A DNA stretch of 64,000 bases from Pigmentiphaga litoralis (GTDB lineage: Bacteria > Pseudomonadota > Gammaproteobacteria > Burkholderiales > Burkholderiaceae_B): positions 62,001 through 126,000 of the forward strand of contig NZ_JACCBP010000002.1 in assembly GCF_013408655.1 (NCBI RefSeq), in the 5' to 3' direction. Below are positions 35,558 to 43,672 of this stretch, piece after piece; positions within the stretch are counted from its first letter, which is position 1; the number at the start of each line of letters is the position of its first letter. The translations under genes and the position numbers were made by a program. The notes below the pieces were generated by a model. The model was not told where the DNA came from. It did no database searches and saw only the letters and a program-made list of their open reading frames with translations.

Positions 35558-36322
35558 TCAATGCGACGGGTCGTTCCGCCAGGGCGTGGCGCGGCGTTCC
35601 AGCAGCACCAGCGCGCCGTACAGCACCATGCCCATGATCGCAAGAATGAACAGCGCGGCAAACACGCGCACCGTGTCGAACGTGCCTTGCGCGCTCATGA
35701 TCACGTAGCCCAGGCCGCGTTGCGACGACACGAATTCGCCCACGATCGCACCGACCAGCGCCAGGGATATCGCGACCTTCATGCCCGTCACGATCGACGG
35801 CAAGGCACACGGCAGCTTCACCTTCCAGAACACGTCCCACGCCGACCCCTTCAGCACGCGCGACAGGTCCGTCACGTCGGGCGGCACCGAACGCAAACCA
35901 TGGACGGTATCGACGATGATCGCGAACACGGCGATCAGGAAGGCAATGGCGACTTTCGGTTCGGCGCCGGTGCCCATCCAGATCACGAACAGGGGTGCGA
36001 TGGCGACCTTGGGTACGCTGTTGAAGGCCACGATGACCGGCCACACGAAGCGTTCGAACGTCCGGGATCCGACAATGACGGCCGCGATCGCCACGCCGCC
36101 GATCACCGACAGCAGAAAGCCGCCCATCGTGGTCAGCAAGGTGTAGGCCGCGTGGCCCATGTACCAGGGAAACTCGGCGCCCAGTTCCATCAGGATGGCG
36201 GACGGCAGGGGCAGCATGATGGGCCGCACCTGCAACAGGCGGCCGGCGGCTTCCCACAACAGCAGCACGACCACGGTCGAGAACAGGCCGGCCAGGGTGC
36301 TGGAATAACGGGACTCGCGCAT
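35558..36322 (-). CDS. ABC transporter permease (NitT/TauT family)
   Basis: 254 residues with six predicted helices: LFSTVVVLLLWEAAGRLLQV at the start, and the BPD_transp_1 signature EFVSSQRGLGYVIMSAQGTFDTVRVFAAL near the end. The EAA-like cytoplasmic loop SVPPDVTDLSRVLKGSAWDVFWKVKLPCALPSIVTGMK contacts the ATPase. It is last in the unit receptor, ATPase, permease and only 1 bp after the ATPase stop. It probably imports picolinate or a related pyridine carboxylate. The substrate assignment is from context only. Confidence 0.9.
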   Translation of the reverse strand: MRESRYSSTLAGLFSTVVVLLLWEAAGRLLQVRPIMLPLPSAILMELGAEFPWYMGHAAYTLLTTMGGFLLSVIGGVAIAAVIVGSRTFERFVWPVIVAFNSVPKVAIAPLFVIWMGTGAEPKVAIAFLIAVFAIIVDTVHGLRSVPPDVTDLSRVLKGSAWDVFWKVKLPCALPSIVTGMKVAISLALVGAIVGEFVSSQRGLGYVIMSAQGTFDTVRVFAALFILAIMGMVLYGALVLLERRATPWRNDPSH

Positions 36323-36323
36323 G

Positions 36324-37103
36324 TCAGGCCTTCTTCTCGTCGATCAGTCCCATGTCCTGGAACAGGCCGCGAATGTGCGCGACATACTTGCCGAATTCGG
36401 GCGTTTCGCGGATGGCGAGCGGACGAGGGCGGGGCAGGTCAATGGTGATCGTCTCGACAATACGGCCGGGGCGCGGCGAGAACACCATCACCACGTCGCC
36501 CAGGAACACCGCTTCGGCAATGCCGTGCGTCACGAACATGACGGTGTTGCGCGTTTCCATCCAGATCCGCTGCAACTCCACATTCATCTGATCACGCGTC
36601 AATGCGTCCAGCGCGCCAAAGGGCTCATCCATCAACAACAGTTCGGGGTCATCCACCAGGGCGCGGCAGATCGCGGCGCGCTGGCGCATGCCGCCCGACA
36701 GTTCACGCGGATAGCTGTTGGCAAAGTCGGTCAGCTTGGTCAGCGCCAGCAGGTGATCGACTTTTTCGGCATACCGCGCAACCGGCTTGTGCGCGAATTC
36801 CACGGGCAGCAGGATGTTGCTGCGGATGCTGCGCCAGTCGAGCAGGGCGTCGCGCTGGAACACGATGCCGATGCCGTCGGGCGCGCCGCGCACGGGCTTG
36901 CCATGCACTTCCAGCGTGCCGTCCGTAATGGTTTCCAGGCCGGCTACGCAGCGCAGGAAAGTGCTCTTGCCACAGCCGCTGGGGCCCAGGATGCTGACGA
37001 AGCGGCCCTGCGGAATGTCCGCGTCGATGCCCGCCAGCGCCTGGACGCCGCGCGGTCCGGGATACTGCTTGTGTACGCCTGCTGCGTGAACCGAACCACT
37101 CAT
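36324..37103 (-). CDS. ABC transporter ATPase (NitT/TauT family)
   Basis: 259 residues from the ATG at 37103, whose ATGA overlaps the receptor stop. Walker A is ILGPSGCGKSTFLRCVAG, the Q-loop lies in GIVFQRDALLDW, the signature is YPRELSGGMRQRAAICRAL, Walker B is PELLLMDEPFGALD, and the switch His is in VMFVTHGIAEAVFLGD. It energises the importer formed with the neighbouring receptor and permease genes. Confidence 0.95.
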   Translation of the reverse strand: MSGSVHAAGVHKQYPGPRGVQALAGIDADIPQGRFVSILGPSGCGKSTFLRCVAGLETITDGTLEVHGKPVRGAPDGIGIVFQRDALLDWRSIRSNILLPVEFAHKPVARYAEKVDHLLALTKLTDFANSYPRELSGGMRQRAAICRALVDDPELLLMDEPFGALDALTRDQMNVELQRIWMETRNTVMFVTHGIAEAVFLGDVVMVFSPRPGRIVETITIDLPRPRPLAIRETPEFGKYVAHIRGLFQDMGLIDEKKA

Positions 37104-38122
37104 TTCTTGGTGGCCAGCGCGCTGAATTTTTCGGGCGTGGCCAGGCCGTCGACGTAGTAGTCGTTGGCGGCGCGGGTCGTGCCGATCAGGCCGACCGACG
37201 ACAGCGTCTTGACCGCATCGGCCCAATCGGCGGGCACCATCGCACCCACCCGCCCACCCGTGCCAAAGTAAGGCTTGAGCGCATCGATCTGGCCGCGCAG
37301 GACGGTCTTGTCCAGGCGTGCCTGCGGACGCTGCGCGACGATCGCGTCAACCGCTTCGTCCTGGTGGCCGGCGTGGATGTATTCCCAGGCCATGGCCGTC
37401 ACGCTGGCAAAGCGGCTGATCGCGTCACGCTTGCTGGCCAGCTTGGCTTCGCTGGCGAACAGGCCGAAGCTGGGCATGTTCAGGCCATAGTCGGCAAACC
37501 GCACGGCTTGTGATGGCCGTTGCTTCGAAACCGACGGCAAGAAGAAAGGAATGGTCGAGAACGCCGCATCGGCGCGGCCGACGGCATAGGTCGTCGCCTT
37601 GCTGGCGGCGTCCACGTTCAACAGTTCCACGTCGGTGCGCTTGAGCTTGCCGGCCGCCAGGAAGGCGTCGACAAACGGCGCTTCAAGCGAGCCCGCCGTG
37701 TACGCGATCTTCTTGCCCTTGAGCTGGGCCGGGCCGGTAATGCCGCTGCCTTCGGGCACCAGAAGACCGATGTCGCTCTGGCGCGCAAACACGGCCACGG
37801 CCTTGACCGGCAGGCCCTTGTCGCGCGCAATCATCATGGATGCCAGCGCGGCATGGCCCACTTCAAAACTGTCGCCCGATCCGACGATCTGCACCGTGGT
37901 GACCGACCCGTTGCCGTCTTCCAGCATGACATCGAGGCCCGCCTGCTTGAACCAGCCCTTTTGCTGCGCCAGGTGGAATGGCGCCTGCACGCCCCACGGT
38001 GTCCAGTCCAGGCGCACCCGCAGCGGCTCGGCCGTCTGCGCCATGGCGGGGGTGGACAGACAGAATCCCAGCAGACCGATGGCGCCTGCGCCGGCAATCG
38101 TGGAAATCATTTTCTGGAGCAT
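37100..38122 (-). CDS. ABC transporter periplasmic substrate-binding protein (NMT1/THI5-like)
   Basis: 340 residues with signal peptide MLQKMISTIAGAGAIGLLGFCLSTPAMAQ. The NMT1-like body includes EPLRVRLDWTPWGVQAPFHLAQQKGWFKQAGLDVMLEDGNGS, GSGDSFEVGHAAL, LKGKKIAYTAGSLEAPFVDAFLAAG and YGLNMPSFGLFASEAKLASK. It is the first gene of the importer unit, behind three operator copies (8-10), and divergent from picC. It is probably the high-affinity receptor for the pathway substrate. Confidence 0.92.
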   Translation of the reverse strand: MLQKMISTIAGAGAIGLLGFCLSTPAMAQTAEPLRVRLDWTPWGVQAPFHLAQQKGWFKQAGLDVMLEDGNGSVTTVQIVGSGDSFEVGHAALASMMIARDKGLPVKAVAVFARQSDIGLLVPEGSGITGPAQLKGKKIAYTAGSLEAPFVDAFLAAGKLKRTDVELLNVDAASKATTYAVGRADAAFSTIPFFLPSVSKQRPSQAVRFADYGLNMPSFGLFASEAKLASKRDAISRFASVTAMAWEYIHAGHQDEAVDAIVAQRPQARLDKTVLRGQIDALKPYFGTGGRVGAMVPADWADAVKTLSSVGLIGTTRAANDYYVDGLATPEKFSALATKK

Positions 38123-38209
38123 GGCGACCTCGAGGAAGGAAAGGAAATTCGGATGGGGCCATCAAGCAATCTGCATGCCAATGCCGCGCGCAGCCTGCCT
38201 GCAAGTCTG

Positions 38210-38221
38210 TACGTATACTGA
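38210..38221. promoter_or_regulatory. pic operator copy 8 (TACGTATACTGA)
   Basis: The right half-site is intact and the left half diverges. It is the first of three sites spaced exactly 20 bp apart in front of the importer operon. Confidence 0.55.
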
Positions 38222-38229
38222 ATTGTTCG

Positions 38230-38241
38230 TTAGTACACTGA
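38230..38241. promoter_or_regulatory. pic operator copy 9 (TTAGTACACTGA)
   Basis: One mismatch from TCAG-N4-CTGA. Central site of the three. Confidence 0.65.
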
Positions 38242-38249
38242 ACATATGG

Positions 38250-38261
38250 TGAGCATACTGA
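38250..38261. promoter_or_regulatory. pic operator copy 10 (TGAGCATACTGA)
   Basis: One mismatch from TCAG-N4-CTGA, 20 bp from copy 9. Confidence 0.62.
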
Positions 38262-38401
38262 CGGACTTGGACAGGGTCAACGGCGTGCGGCGCTAGGGGA
38301 TGCCCGGGGTAGGCGCACCAGAAACGGGAGCCGCCGCGCACCGAATCCGTGAGGACGCACGCGGCCCGGCACCGATTCCATGCACGTGCGACAGGTGGAC
38401 T

Positions 38402-38442
38402 TTTACGATTTCCGTTGCTAGACTTTATTATCAGTACACTGA
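38402..38442 (+). promoter_or_regulatory. picC-E-D-F promoter and operator copy 11
   Basis: TTTACG (38402-38407), an 18-bp spacer and TATTAT (38426-38431) run directly into TCAGTACACTGA (38431-38442), a perfect operator overlapping the -10 edge and the start point region. picC begins at 38504. Confidence 0.65.
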
Positions 38443-38503
38443 CAATCGATGACGGGCAGACGCCCGCAACCGCCAGCCACCGGCCACCCTGGGGAAGAGG
38501 AAA

Positions 38504-39466
38504 ATGACGAGGATTCGCAAGATTGCGTTCGAAGAACACTTCATGGGAGCCGGCTTCCAGAGTTATTCATCGAGCTTCCTGAAGCACATCGATCCGGTCC
38601 AGATCGCCGAACTCGGTTCGCGCCTGTCGGACTTCGACGACATGCGCCTGGCCGAAATGGATGCGGCCGGCATTGATCTGGCGATCCTGTCGCAAAGCGG
38701 TCCGGGCGTGCAGGCCGAACCCGATGCCGACGTCGCCTTGCGCCGCGCCCGCGAAAACAATGACTTCCTGGCCAGCCAGGTGCAGCGTCACCCGACCCGG
38801 TATGCCGGCTTCGCCACGCTGCCCATGCATGACCCCAAGACCGCCGCCGACGAACTCGAACGCTGCGTGAACGACCTTGGCTTCAAGGGTTCGCTGGTCA
38901 ACGGTCATACCAACGGCGTGTACCTGGACGAGCCCAAGTACGACGCGTTCTGGGAACGCATGCAGGCGCTGGACGTGCCGATGTATCTGCATCCCACCGA
39001 TGCGTTCATCATGCCGCACGCCTATAACGACCATCCTGAAATCAGCCGCGCGGCCTGGGGCTGGGGCGTCGAAACCGGCACGCATACCTTGCGCCTGCTG
39101 TTCGCCGGTGTGTTCGACCGCTTCCCGGACCTGAAGATCGTCATTGGTCACATGGGCGAAGGCCTGCCCTACCAGCGCTGGCGTTTCGACAGCCGCTTCG
39201 CGGCCTATCCGCACGGCATCACGCTGCAGCGCAAGCCGTCGGAATACATCGGCAGCAACATCGTCATCACCACATCGGGCGTCTGTTCGCCAGGCGCGCT
39301 GATGGGCGCGATCGAAGAGATGGGTGCCGAAGCCGTCATGTTCTCGGTAGACTATCCTTACGAGTCGAGCGCCGACGCGGCCGATTTCATCGAAGCCGCC
39401 CCGCTCGACGAGGCAACCCGTCACCTGATCTGCCACGGCAACGCCGAGCGCCTGTTCAAGCTGTAA
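38504..39466 (+). CDS. picC: 3,6-dihydroxypicolinate decarboxylase PicC (amidohydrolase-2 family)
   Basis: 320 residues, start ATG behind AGAGGA. This is an amidohydrolase-2/ACMSD-type non-oxidative decarboxylase. Expected metal ligands are in FEEHF (residues 9-13), MYLHPTDAF, VIGHMGEGLPY and MFSVDYPYES, the same order as in gamma-resorcylate decarboxylase. In the known pic route PicC turns 3,6-dihydroxypicolinate into 2,5-dihydroxypyridine, and the same order picC-E-D-F follows here. The alternative of a salicylate or resorcylate decarboxylase is less likely because NicX-, deformylase- and maleamate amidase-type genes follow. Confidence 0.85.
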   Translation: MTRIRKIAFEEHFMGAGFQSYSSSFLKHIDPVQIAELGSRLSDFDDMRLAEMDAAGIDLAILSQSGPGVQAEPDADVALRRARENNDFLASQVQRHPTRYAGFATLPMHDPKTAADELERCVNDLGFKGSLVNGHTNGVYLDEPKYDAFWERMQALDVPMYLHPTDAFIMPHAYNDHPEISRAAWGWGVETGTHTLRLLFAGVFDRFPDLKIVIGHMGEGLPYQRWRFDSRFAAYPHGITLQRKPSEYIGSNIVITTSGVCSPGALMGAIEEMGAEAVMFSVDYPYESSADAADFIEAAPLDEATRHLICHGNAERLFKL

Positions 39467-39604
39467 GGCTTCATCAGCTTCAGACCGCAACGCGCCACCG
39501 GGGCCGCAGCAGGCGGCCCGCCCAGACAGCGCCTGCCTTCGGGCCCCGACGTGTCGTCGTCGTGGCCTGACGCAGGCGTTCCTCATCGCGAACAGGAGCA
39601 ACTT

Positions 39605-40480
39605 TTGAGCACATTCATCGCTGGCGGCAACGTGCACGCCAATGGCATCCGCCAACACTACCTTCGTTACGGCGGCGCCACCGAAGCGCGCGCCTCGCGT
39701 CCCACCGTGATCCTGGTCCCCGGCATCACCAGCCCGGCCATTACCTGGGGCTTCGTGGGCGAGGTGTTCGGCGAGCAGTTCGACACCTATGTGCTGGACG
39801 TGCGCGGCCGTGGCCTGTCGTCGGCCGAAGACGGCCTGGACTACAGCCTGGATGCCCAGGCGGCCGACGTGCTGGCCTTTGCGCAGGCGCTCAAGCTGGA
39901 CCGCTGGATGATCGTGGGCCATTCGATGGGTGGCCGCATCGCGGTTCGCGCCGGCCGCACGGCCCCCGCGGGTCTGGAGCGCATGGTGCTGATCGACCCG
40001 CCCGTGTCGGGTCCGGGCCGCCGCGCCTACCCGGCCAAGCTGCCCTGGTATATCGACTCGATCCGCCTGGCCATGCAAGGCACCGACGCCGAAGGCATGC
40101 TGGCCTTCTGCCCGACCTGGACCGAAGAGCAGCGCGCGCTGCGCGCCGAATGGCTGCATACCTGCAACGAAAGCGCGATCCTGACCAGTTTCGAAGCCTT
40201 CGCGACCGATGACATCCATGCCGACCTGCCCAAGCTGACCGTGCCGGTCATGCTGATGGTGGCGGGCCGCGGCGACGTGATCCGCCCCGAAGACATCCAA
40301 GAGATCACCTCGCTGCACGCCGACACCGAAGTGGCCCATGTCCCCAATGCCGGCCACATGATTCCGTGGGACGACGAAGCCGGCTTCTATGCCGCCTTTG
40401 GCTCCTTCCTGGGCGCGCCGCTGGGCAAGGCAGGCGCGGCCAACGACGACCCCGCCATGGGCACGCCCGCCACGCCCTGA
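39605..40480 (+). CDS. picE: N-formylmaleamate deformylase PicE (NicD-like alpha/beta hydrolase)
   Basis: 291 residues. I choose the TTG at 39605 (MSTFIAGGNVHANGIRQHYLRYGG) because AGGAG (39594-39598) lies six bases before it; the upstream part of the frame lacks a ribosome binding site. The fold is alpha/beta hydrolase with oxyanion region VPGITSPAITWGFVGE, nucleophile Ser107 in VGHSMGGRIAVRAG and catalytic His in VPNAGHMIPWDD. It hydrolyses N-formylmaleamate to maleamate and formate. It lies between picC and picD in one transcript. Confidence 0.85.
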   Translation: MSTFIAGGNVHANGIRQHYLRYGGATEARASRPTVILVPGITSPAITWGFVGEVFGEQFDTYVLDVRGRGLSSAEDGLDYSLDAQAADVLAFAQALKLDRWMIVGHSMGGRIAVRAGRTAPAGLERMVLIDPPVSGPGRRAYPAKLPWYIDSIRLAMQGTDAEGMLAFCPTWTEEQRALRAEWLHTCNESAILTSFEAFATDDIHADLPKLTVPVMLMVAGRGDVIRPEDIQEITSLHADTEVAHVPNAGHMIPWDDEAGFYAAFGSFLGAPLGKAGAANDDPAMGTPATP

Positions 40481-40528
40481 TGGCGCGTTGCCTGAACCCC
40501 GCCTCTAGACCTTCCAGGAGTAACCGCC

Positions 40529-41575
40529 ATGCCGGTCAGTGACTATGAAATGATCAACGCCTGGACCCAGGTGCTGAAGCTGTCGAAGCTCGAGGCGGGC
40601 CAGACCGTCACGGTGCTGACCGGCGCCGCCACCCATCCGCAGACGCTGTCGAGCGCGCTGGTCGCGGCGCAGTCGCTGGGGGCGGTGGTCAACCGGCTCG
40701 ACCTGTTGCCGGTCAATGCCGACAAGGCGCTCAGCCGGGATTCGCTGGCCTACCTGGGCACCACGCCCCTGACGGGCAACAACGCCGCCATTGCCGCGTT
40801 GAAGGAAAGCGATCTGGTGCTGGATCTGATGACCTTGCTGTTCTCGGCCGAGCAGCACGACATCCTGAAGACCGGCACCAAGATCCTGCTGGCGGTGGAG
40901 CCGCCCGAAGTGCTGGTGCGCCTGGTGCCGACGGCAGCCGATCGCGAACGGGTCACCAAGGCCAACGCCCGCCTGTCGCGCGCCAGGACCATGACGGTCA
41001 CCTCGGGTGCCGGCACGGAACTGACCTGCCCGATGGGCCAGTTCCCGGTCATCAGCGAATACGGTTTCGTGGATGAACCCGGCCGATGGGACCACTGGCC
41101 GAGCGGCTTCGTGCTGACCTTCCCGGACGATGGCAAGACGTCGGGCCGCATCGTGATCGACAAGGGCGACATCCTGCTGCCGCAGAAATGCTACGTGACC
41201 GAGCCCATCACGCTGACGGTGGAAAACGGCTACGCCACGAAGATCGAAGGCGGGGTCGATGCGGCCTTGCTGCGCGACTACATGTCGTCGTTCAATGACC
41301 CCGAGGCCTATGCGATCTCGCACATCGGCTGGGGCCTGCAGCCCCGCGCGCGCTGGTCCACATTGGGGTTGTACGATCGTGAAGCCACCATCGGCATGGA
41401 CGCGCGCGCCTACGAAGGCAACTTCCTGTTCTCGCTCGGGCCCAACAACGAAGCAGGCGGCAGCCGCAGCACCGCCTGCCATATCGATATCCCGCTGCGC
41501 GACTGCACGGTCAGCCTGGATGGCGATCCGGTGGTGCGCAACGGCAAGGTATTGGATCAACCACAGGACAATTGA
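40529..41575 (+). CDS. picD: 2,5-dihydroxypyridine 5,6-dioxygenase PicD (NicX-like)
   Basis: 348 residues. It belongs to the M29 leucyl-aminopeptidase-like family but with the iron-site residues of NicX: H265 (AISHIGWGL), H318 and D320 (ACHIDIPLRD), the same numbering as I recall for the characterised enzyme. It cleaves the 2,5-dihydroxypyridine ring between C5 and C6 to give N-formylmaleamate. Database labels as aminopeptidase would be misleading. Its TGA overlaps the picF ATG by one base (TGATG), so the two are translationally coupled. Confidence 0.92.
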   Translation: MPVSDYEMINAWTQVLKLSKLEAGQTVTVLTGAATHPQTLSSALVAAQSLGAVVNRLDLLPVNADKALSRDSLAYLGTTPLTGNNAAIAALKESDLVLDLMTLLFSAEQHDILKTGTKILLAVEPPEVLVRLVPTAADRERVTKANARLSRARTMTVTSGAGTELTCPMGQFPVISEYGFVDEPGRWDHWPSGFVLTFPDDGKTSGRIVIDKGDILLPQKCYVTEPITLTVENGYATKIEGGVDAALLRDYMSSFNDPEAYAISHIGWGLQPRARWSTLGLYDREATIGMDARAYEGNFLFSLGPNNEAGGSRSTACHIDIPLRDCTVSLDGDPVVRNGKVLDQPQDN

Positions 41576-42198
41576 TGAACAACGACGTTCACACCTACCA
41601 GCGCCAGGGCTTCGGCACCGCGCTGAAACTCGAAGGCCCGGTCGGTCTTCTGATCATTGACTTCGTCAACGGCTTTGCCGACCCCGAGATCTTCGGCGGC
41701 GGCAACATTCCCCAAGCCATCGCCAACACCGTGCCCCTGCTCGAAGAAGCGCGCAAGCGCGGCTGGCCGGTGGCGCACAGCCGCATCGTGTTCGCCGATG
41801 ACGGCGGTGACCACAACGTGTTCGCGCAGAAAGTGCCGGGCATGCTGACCCTGAAGGAAAACGAAGCGCGCAGCGCGATCGTGCCGGAACTCGCGCCTGC
41901 GCAGGGCGAGCTGGTGGTACGCAAGACGGTGCCGTCGGCCTTCTTTGGCACCATGCTGACGGCGTGGCTGGCGCAGCGCGGCGTCAAGACTCTGGTGATC
42001 GCTGGTGCGGTCACGAGCGGCTGCGTCCGGGCCAGCGTGGTCGACGCCATGTCGTACGGCTACCGGCCGCTGGTGCTGTCCGATTGCGTGGGTGACCGCG
42101 CGATTGCGCCGCACGACGCCAACCTGTTCGACATGGGCCAGAAGTACGCCACCGTCATGACGCGTGACGAAGCCTTGCAGGCGCTGGCCGACGCCTGA
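41575..42198 (+). CDS. picF: Maleamate amidohydrolase PicF (NicF-like, isochorismatase fold)
   Basis: 207 residues from the ATG at 41575. The catalytic triad of cysteine hydrolases is visible: D29 in LLIIDFVNGF, K117 in VVRKTVPSAF and C150 in GAVTSGCVRASVVDAM. It converts maleamate to maleate and ammonia, releasing the ring nitrogen. It is last in the picCEDF unit and followed by a strong terminator. No maleate isomerase gene (picG/nicE) follows. Confidence 0.92.
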   Translation: MNNDVHTYQRQGFGTALKLEGPVGLLIIDFVNGFADPEIFGGGNIPQAIANTVPLLEEARKRGWPVAHSRIVFADDGGDHNVFAQKVPGMLTLKENEARSAIVPELAPAQGELVVRKTVPSAFFGTMLTAWLAQRGVKTLVIAGAVTSGCVRASVVDAMSYGYRPLVLSDCVGDRAIAPHDANLFDMGQKYATVMTRDEALQALADA

Positions 42199-42219
42199 TC
42201 GACAGGCATCGCCAGGACG

Positions 42220-42256
42220 AAAAAAAGCCGGATCTTGCGATCCGGCTTTTTTCTTT
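42220..42256 (+). terminator. Terminator of the picCEDF operon
   Basis: aaaaaagccggatc-ttgc-gatccggctttttt, a GC-rich stem with a T-run. It can also serve the convergent porin gene. Confidence 0.92.
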
Positions 42257-42290
42257 CCGCAAATCCCAAGGGCCGAAGCCCCGGAGATTC

Positions 42291-43316
42291 TTAGAACATG
42301 TGGCGCACGCCGAAACCGGCCTGGCGGGTACCGATGTCGTTGCGAACCGAGGCGCGGCTGCCCAGGTTGTCGATGTCGCTGAAGAACGCGTAGGCGTTCG
42401 TGCGGCGCGACAGTGCGTAGGTGTAGCCGACGCTGTAGCCCTTGATGTCCCAGTCCTTCGCCTTCTGGTACGAACCGAACACGCGGCCGGCGCCGATCGG
42501 TGCCGACAGACCCACCATGTACGACTTGGTGTTCGATGCGAACGGCACGCTGGTGGCCGGCGTGGCTGCGGTACCGGCGGTCACGGCGATGTTGCGCTGG
42601 TCAGCGTACAGGGCGTGGACCTTCACGACGCCGAAGTCATAGGCGCCACCGACTTGCGTCGAGATGCCGTTCGCGCCGCCCGTACCCGGGTCAAGGCGGT
42701 CATACGTCACAGCGGCTTCGATCGGGCCGTTGTTGTAGCGAACACCGGTCGTGACAGCGCGGTTGTTGTTGGCGTTGCCAGGAACTTCCTGACCCGAACG
42801 CGTGAAGCTGTAGCCGATCGCGGCTTGCAGGCCACCGAAGTTCGGCGAGAAGAACATGGCGGTGTTGTCGTTGCGCACCTGGTTGGCGGCGATCACCGTC
42901 GAGCCGATACCGGCCTGGCGGAACACGGTGCCGAACGGGTCGATCGACGTGAAGAATGCCGAGCCCAGGATGAACTGGCGGCCCAGACGCATTTCACCGA
43001 AACGCGAGTGCGACAGACCCACCCATGCCTGACGGTTGAACAGGCCGCTGCCGGTCGTCGTGCCGTCATCGACGTTGATGCCGCTTTCCAGAGTGAAGTT
43101 GGCCTTCAAGCCACCGCCCAGATCTTCCGAACCGCGCATGCCGAAGCGCGAGTCGTTCTGGATGCCGCTGTCCAGCGCATTGCGCGAGCTCTGGCCGTCA
43201 ACCTTCGAATGCAGGAAACCGGCGTCCACGAGACCGTAGAGCGTGACCGAGCTTTGTGCCTGGGCGGTACCTGCTGCGCTGGCCAGGATGGCTGCGAGGA
43301 TGAGCGTTTTCTTCAT
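42291..43316 (-). CDS. Outer-membrane porin (Gram-negative 16-strand type) 1
   Basis: 341 residues from the ATG at 43316 behind GGAGAT. Signal peptide MKKTLILAAILASAAGTAQA, then QSSVTLYGLVDAGFLHSKVDG, RFGMRGSEDLGGGLKANFTLESGINVDDG, RQAWVGLSHSRFGEMRLGRQ, and a C-terminal aromatic end GFGVRHMF for outer-membrane assembly. It is a trimeric general or anion-selective porin of the Burkholderiales family. It is convergent with the pic operon. It could admit picolinate but lacks a pic operator, so a specific link is unproven. It is a paralogue of the next gene. Confidence 0.94.
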   Translation of the reverse strand: MKKTLILAAILASAAGTAQAQSSVTLYGLVDAGFLHSKVDGQSSRNALDSGIQNDSRFGMRGSEDLGGGLKANFTLESGINVDDGTTTGSGLFNRQAWVGLSHSRFGEMRLGRQFILGSAFFTSIDPFGTVFRQAGIGSTVIAANQVRNDNTAMFFSPNFGGLQAAIGYSFTRSGQEVPGNANNNRAVTTGVRYNNGPIEAAVTYDRLDPGTGGANGISTQVGGAYDFGVVKVHALYADQRNIAVTAGTAATPATSVPFASNTKSYMVGLSAPIGAGRVFGSYQKAKDWDIKGYSVGYTYALSRRTNAYAFFSDIDNLGSRASVRNDIGTRQAGFGVRHMF

Positions 43317-43672
43317 GAAGATCTCCGGGATCGGATGGTTGTTGTCTGGAAGACGGGCCGGGCAGGGGGCCGACGGGGGCGGTCGATGCACGCCCGCAGC
43401 GTCGGTTCCGGTCCCTGCCTTGGGCCCGGTCTAGTTGGCCTCGTTGGAAGCCGTGGTGCTATTCCATCAAAAAATTCGTTCAAGGGCCAAGATTGCCTGC
43501 AGTTGAGCCCGTGTTTTTACGACTGCTTACGTCAGACGTGCTTTTGTACCAACAGAGGCAGCAAAAAGGCCCGTTTCCCTGGGGAACGAGCCTTGAGCGC
43601 CGGTAGCAATTTCTGCCATCCGGGATGGCAACCGGATGAATCCGGTTGCCGTACAGGTCTTTGCGGGACCGA
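43317..43672. other. Intergenic region between the two porin genes (356 bp)
   Basis: It should hold the leader and promoter of porin 1 and the terminator of porin 2 (43564-43594). I see no gene. Candidate promoter boxes are too weak to call. Confidence 0.5.
43564..43594 (-). terminator. Terminator of porin 2
   Basis: On the minus strand ggctcgttcccc-agg-gaaacgggcc is followed by TTTTTGC. Confidence 0.8.

Larger units (their letters stand above)
38123..38503. other. Divergent control region of the importer and picCEDF operons (381 bp)
   Basis: It holds operator copies 8-10 for the leftward importer and copy 11 for the rightward picC unit. Between them (about 38265-38400) I see no further motif and no gene. 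Confidence 0.6.

Noticed and set aside
40529..41575. Leucyl aminopeptidase (M29)
   Set aside because: Iron ligands H265, H318 and D320 and the neighbouring deformylase and maleamate amidase genes fit a NicX-type ring-cleaving dioxygenase.
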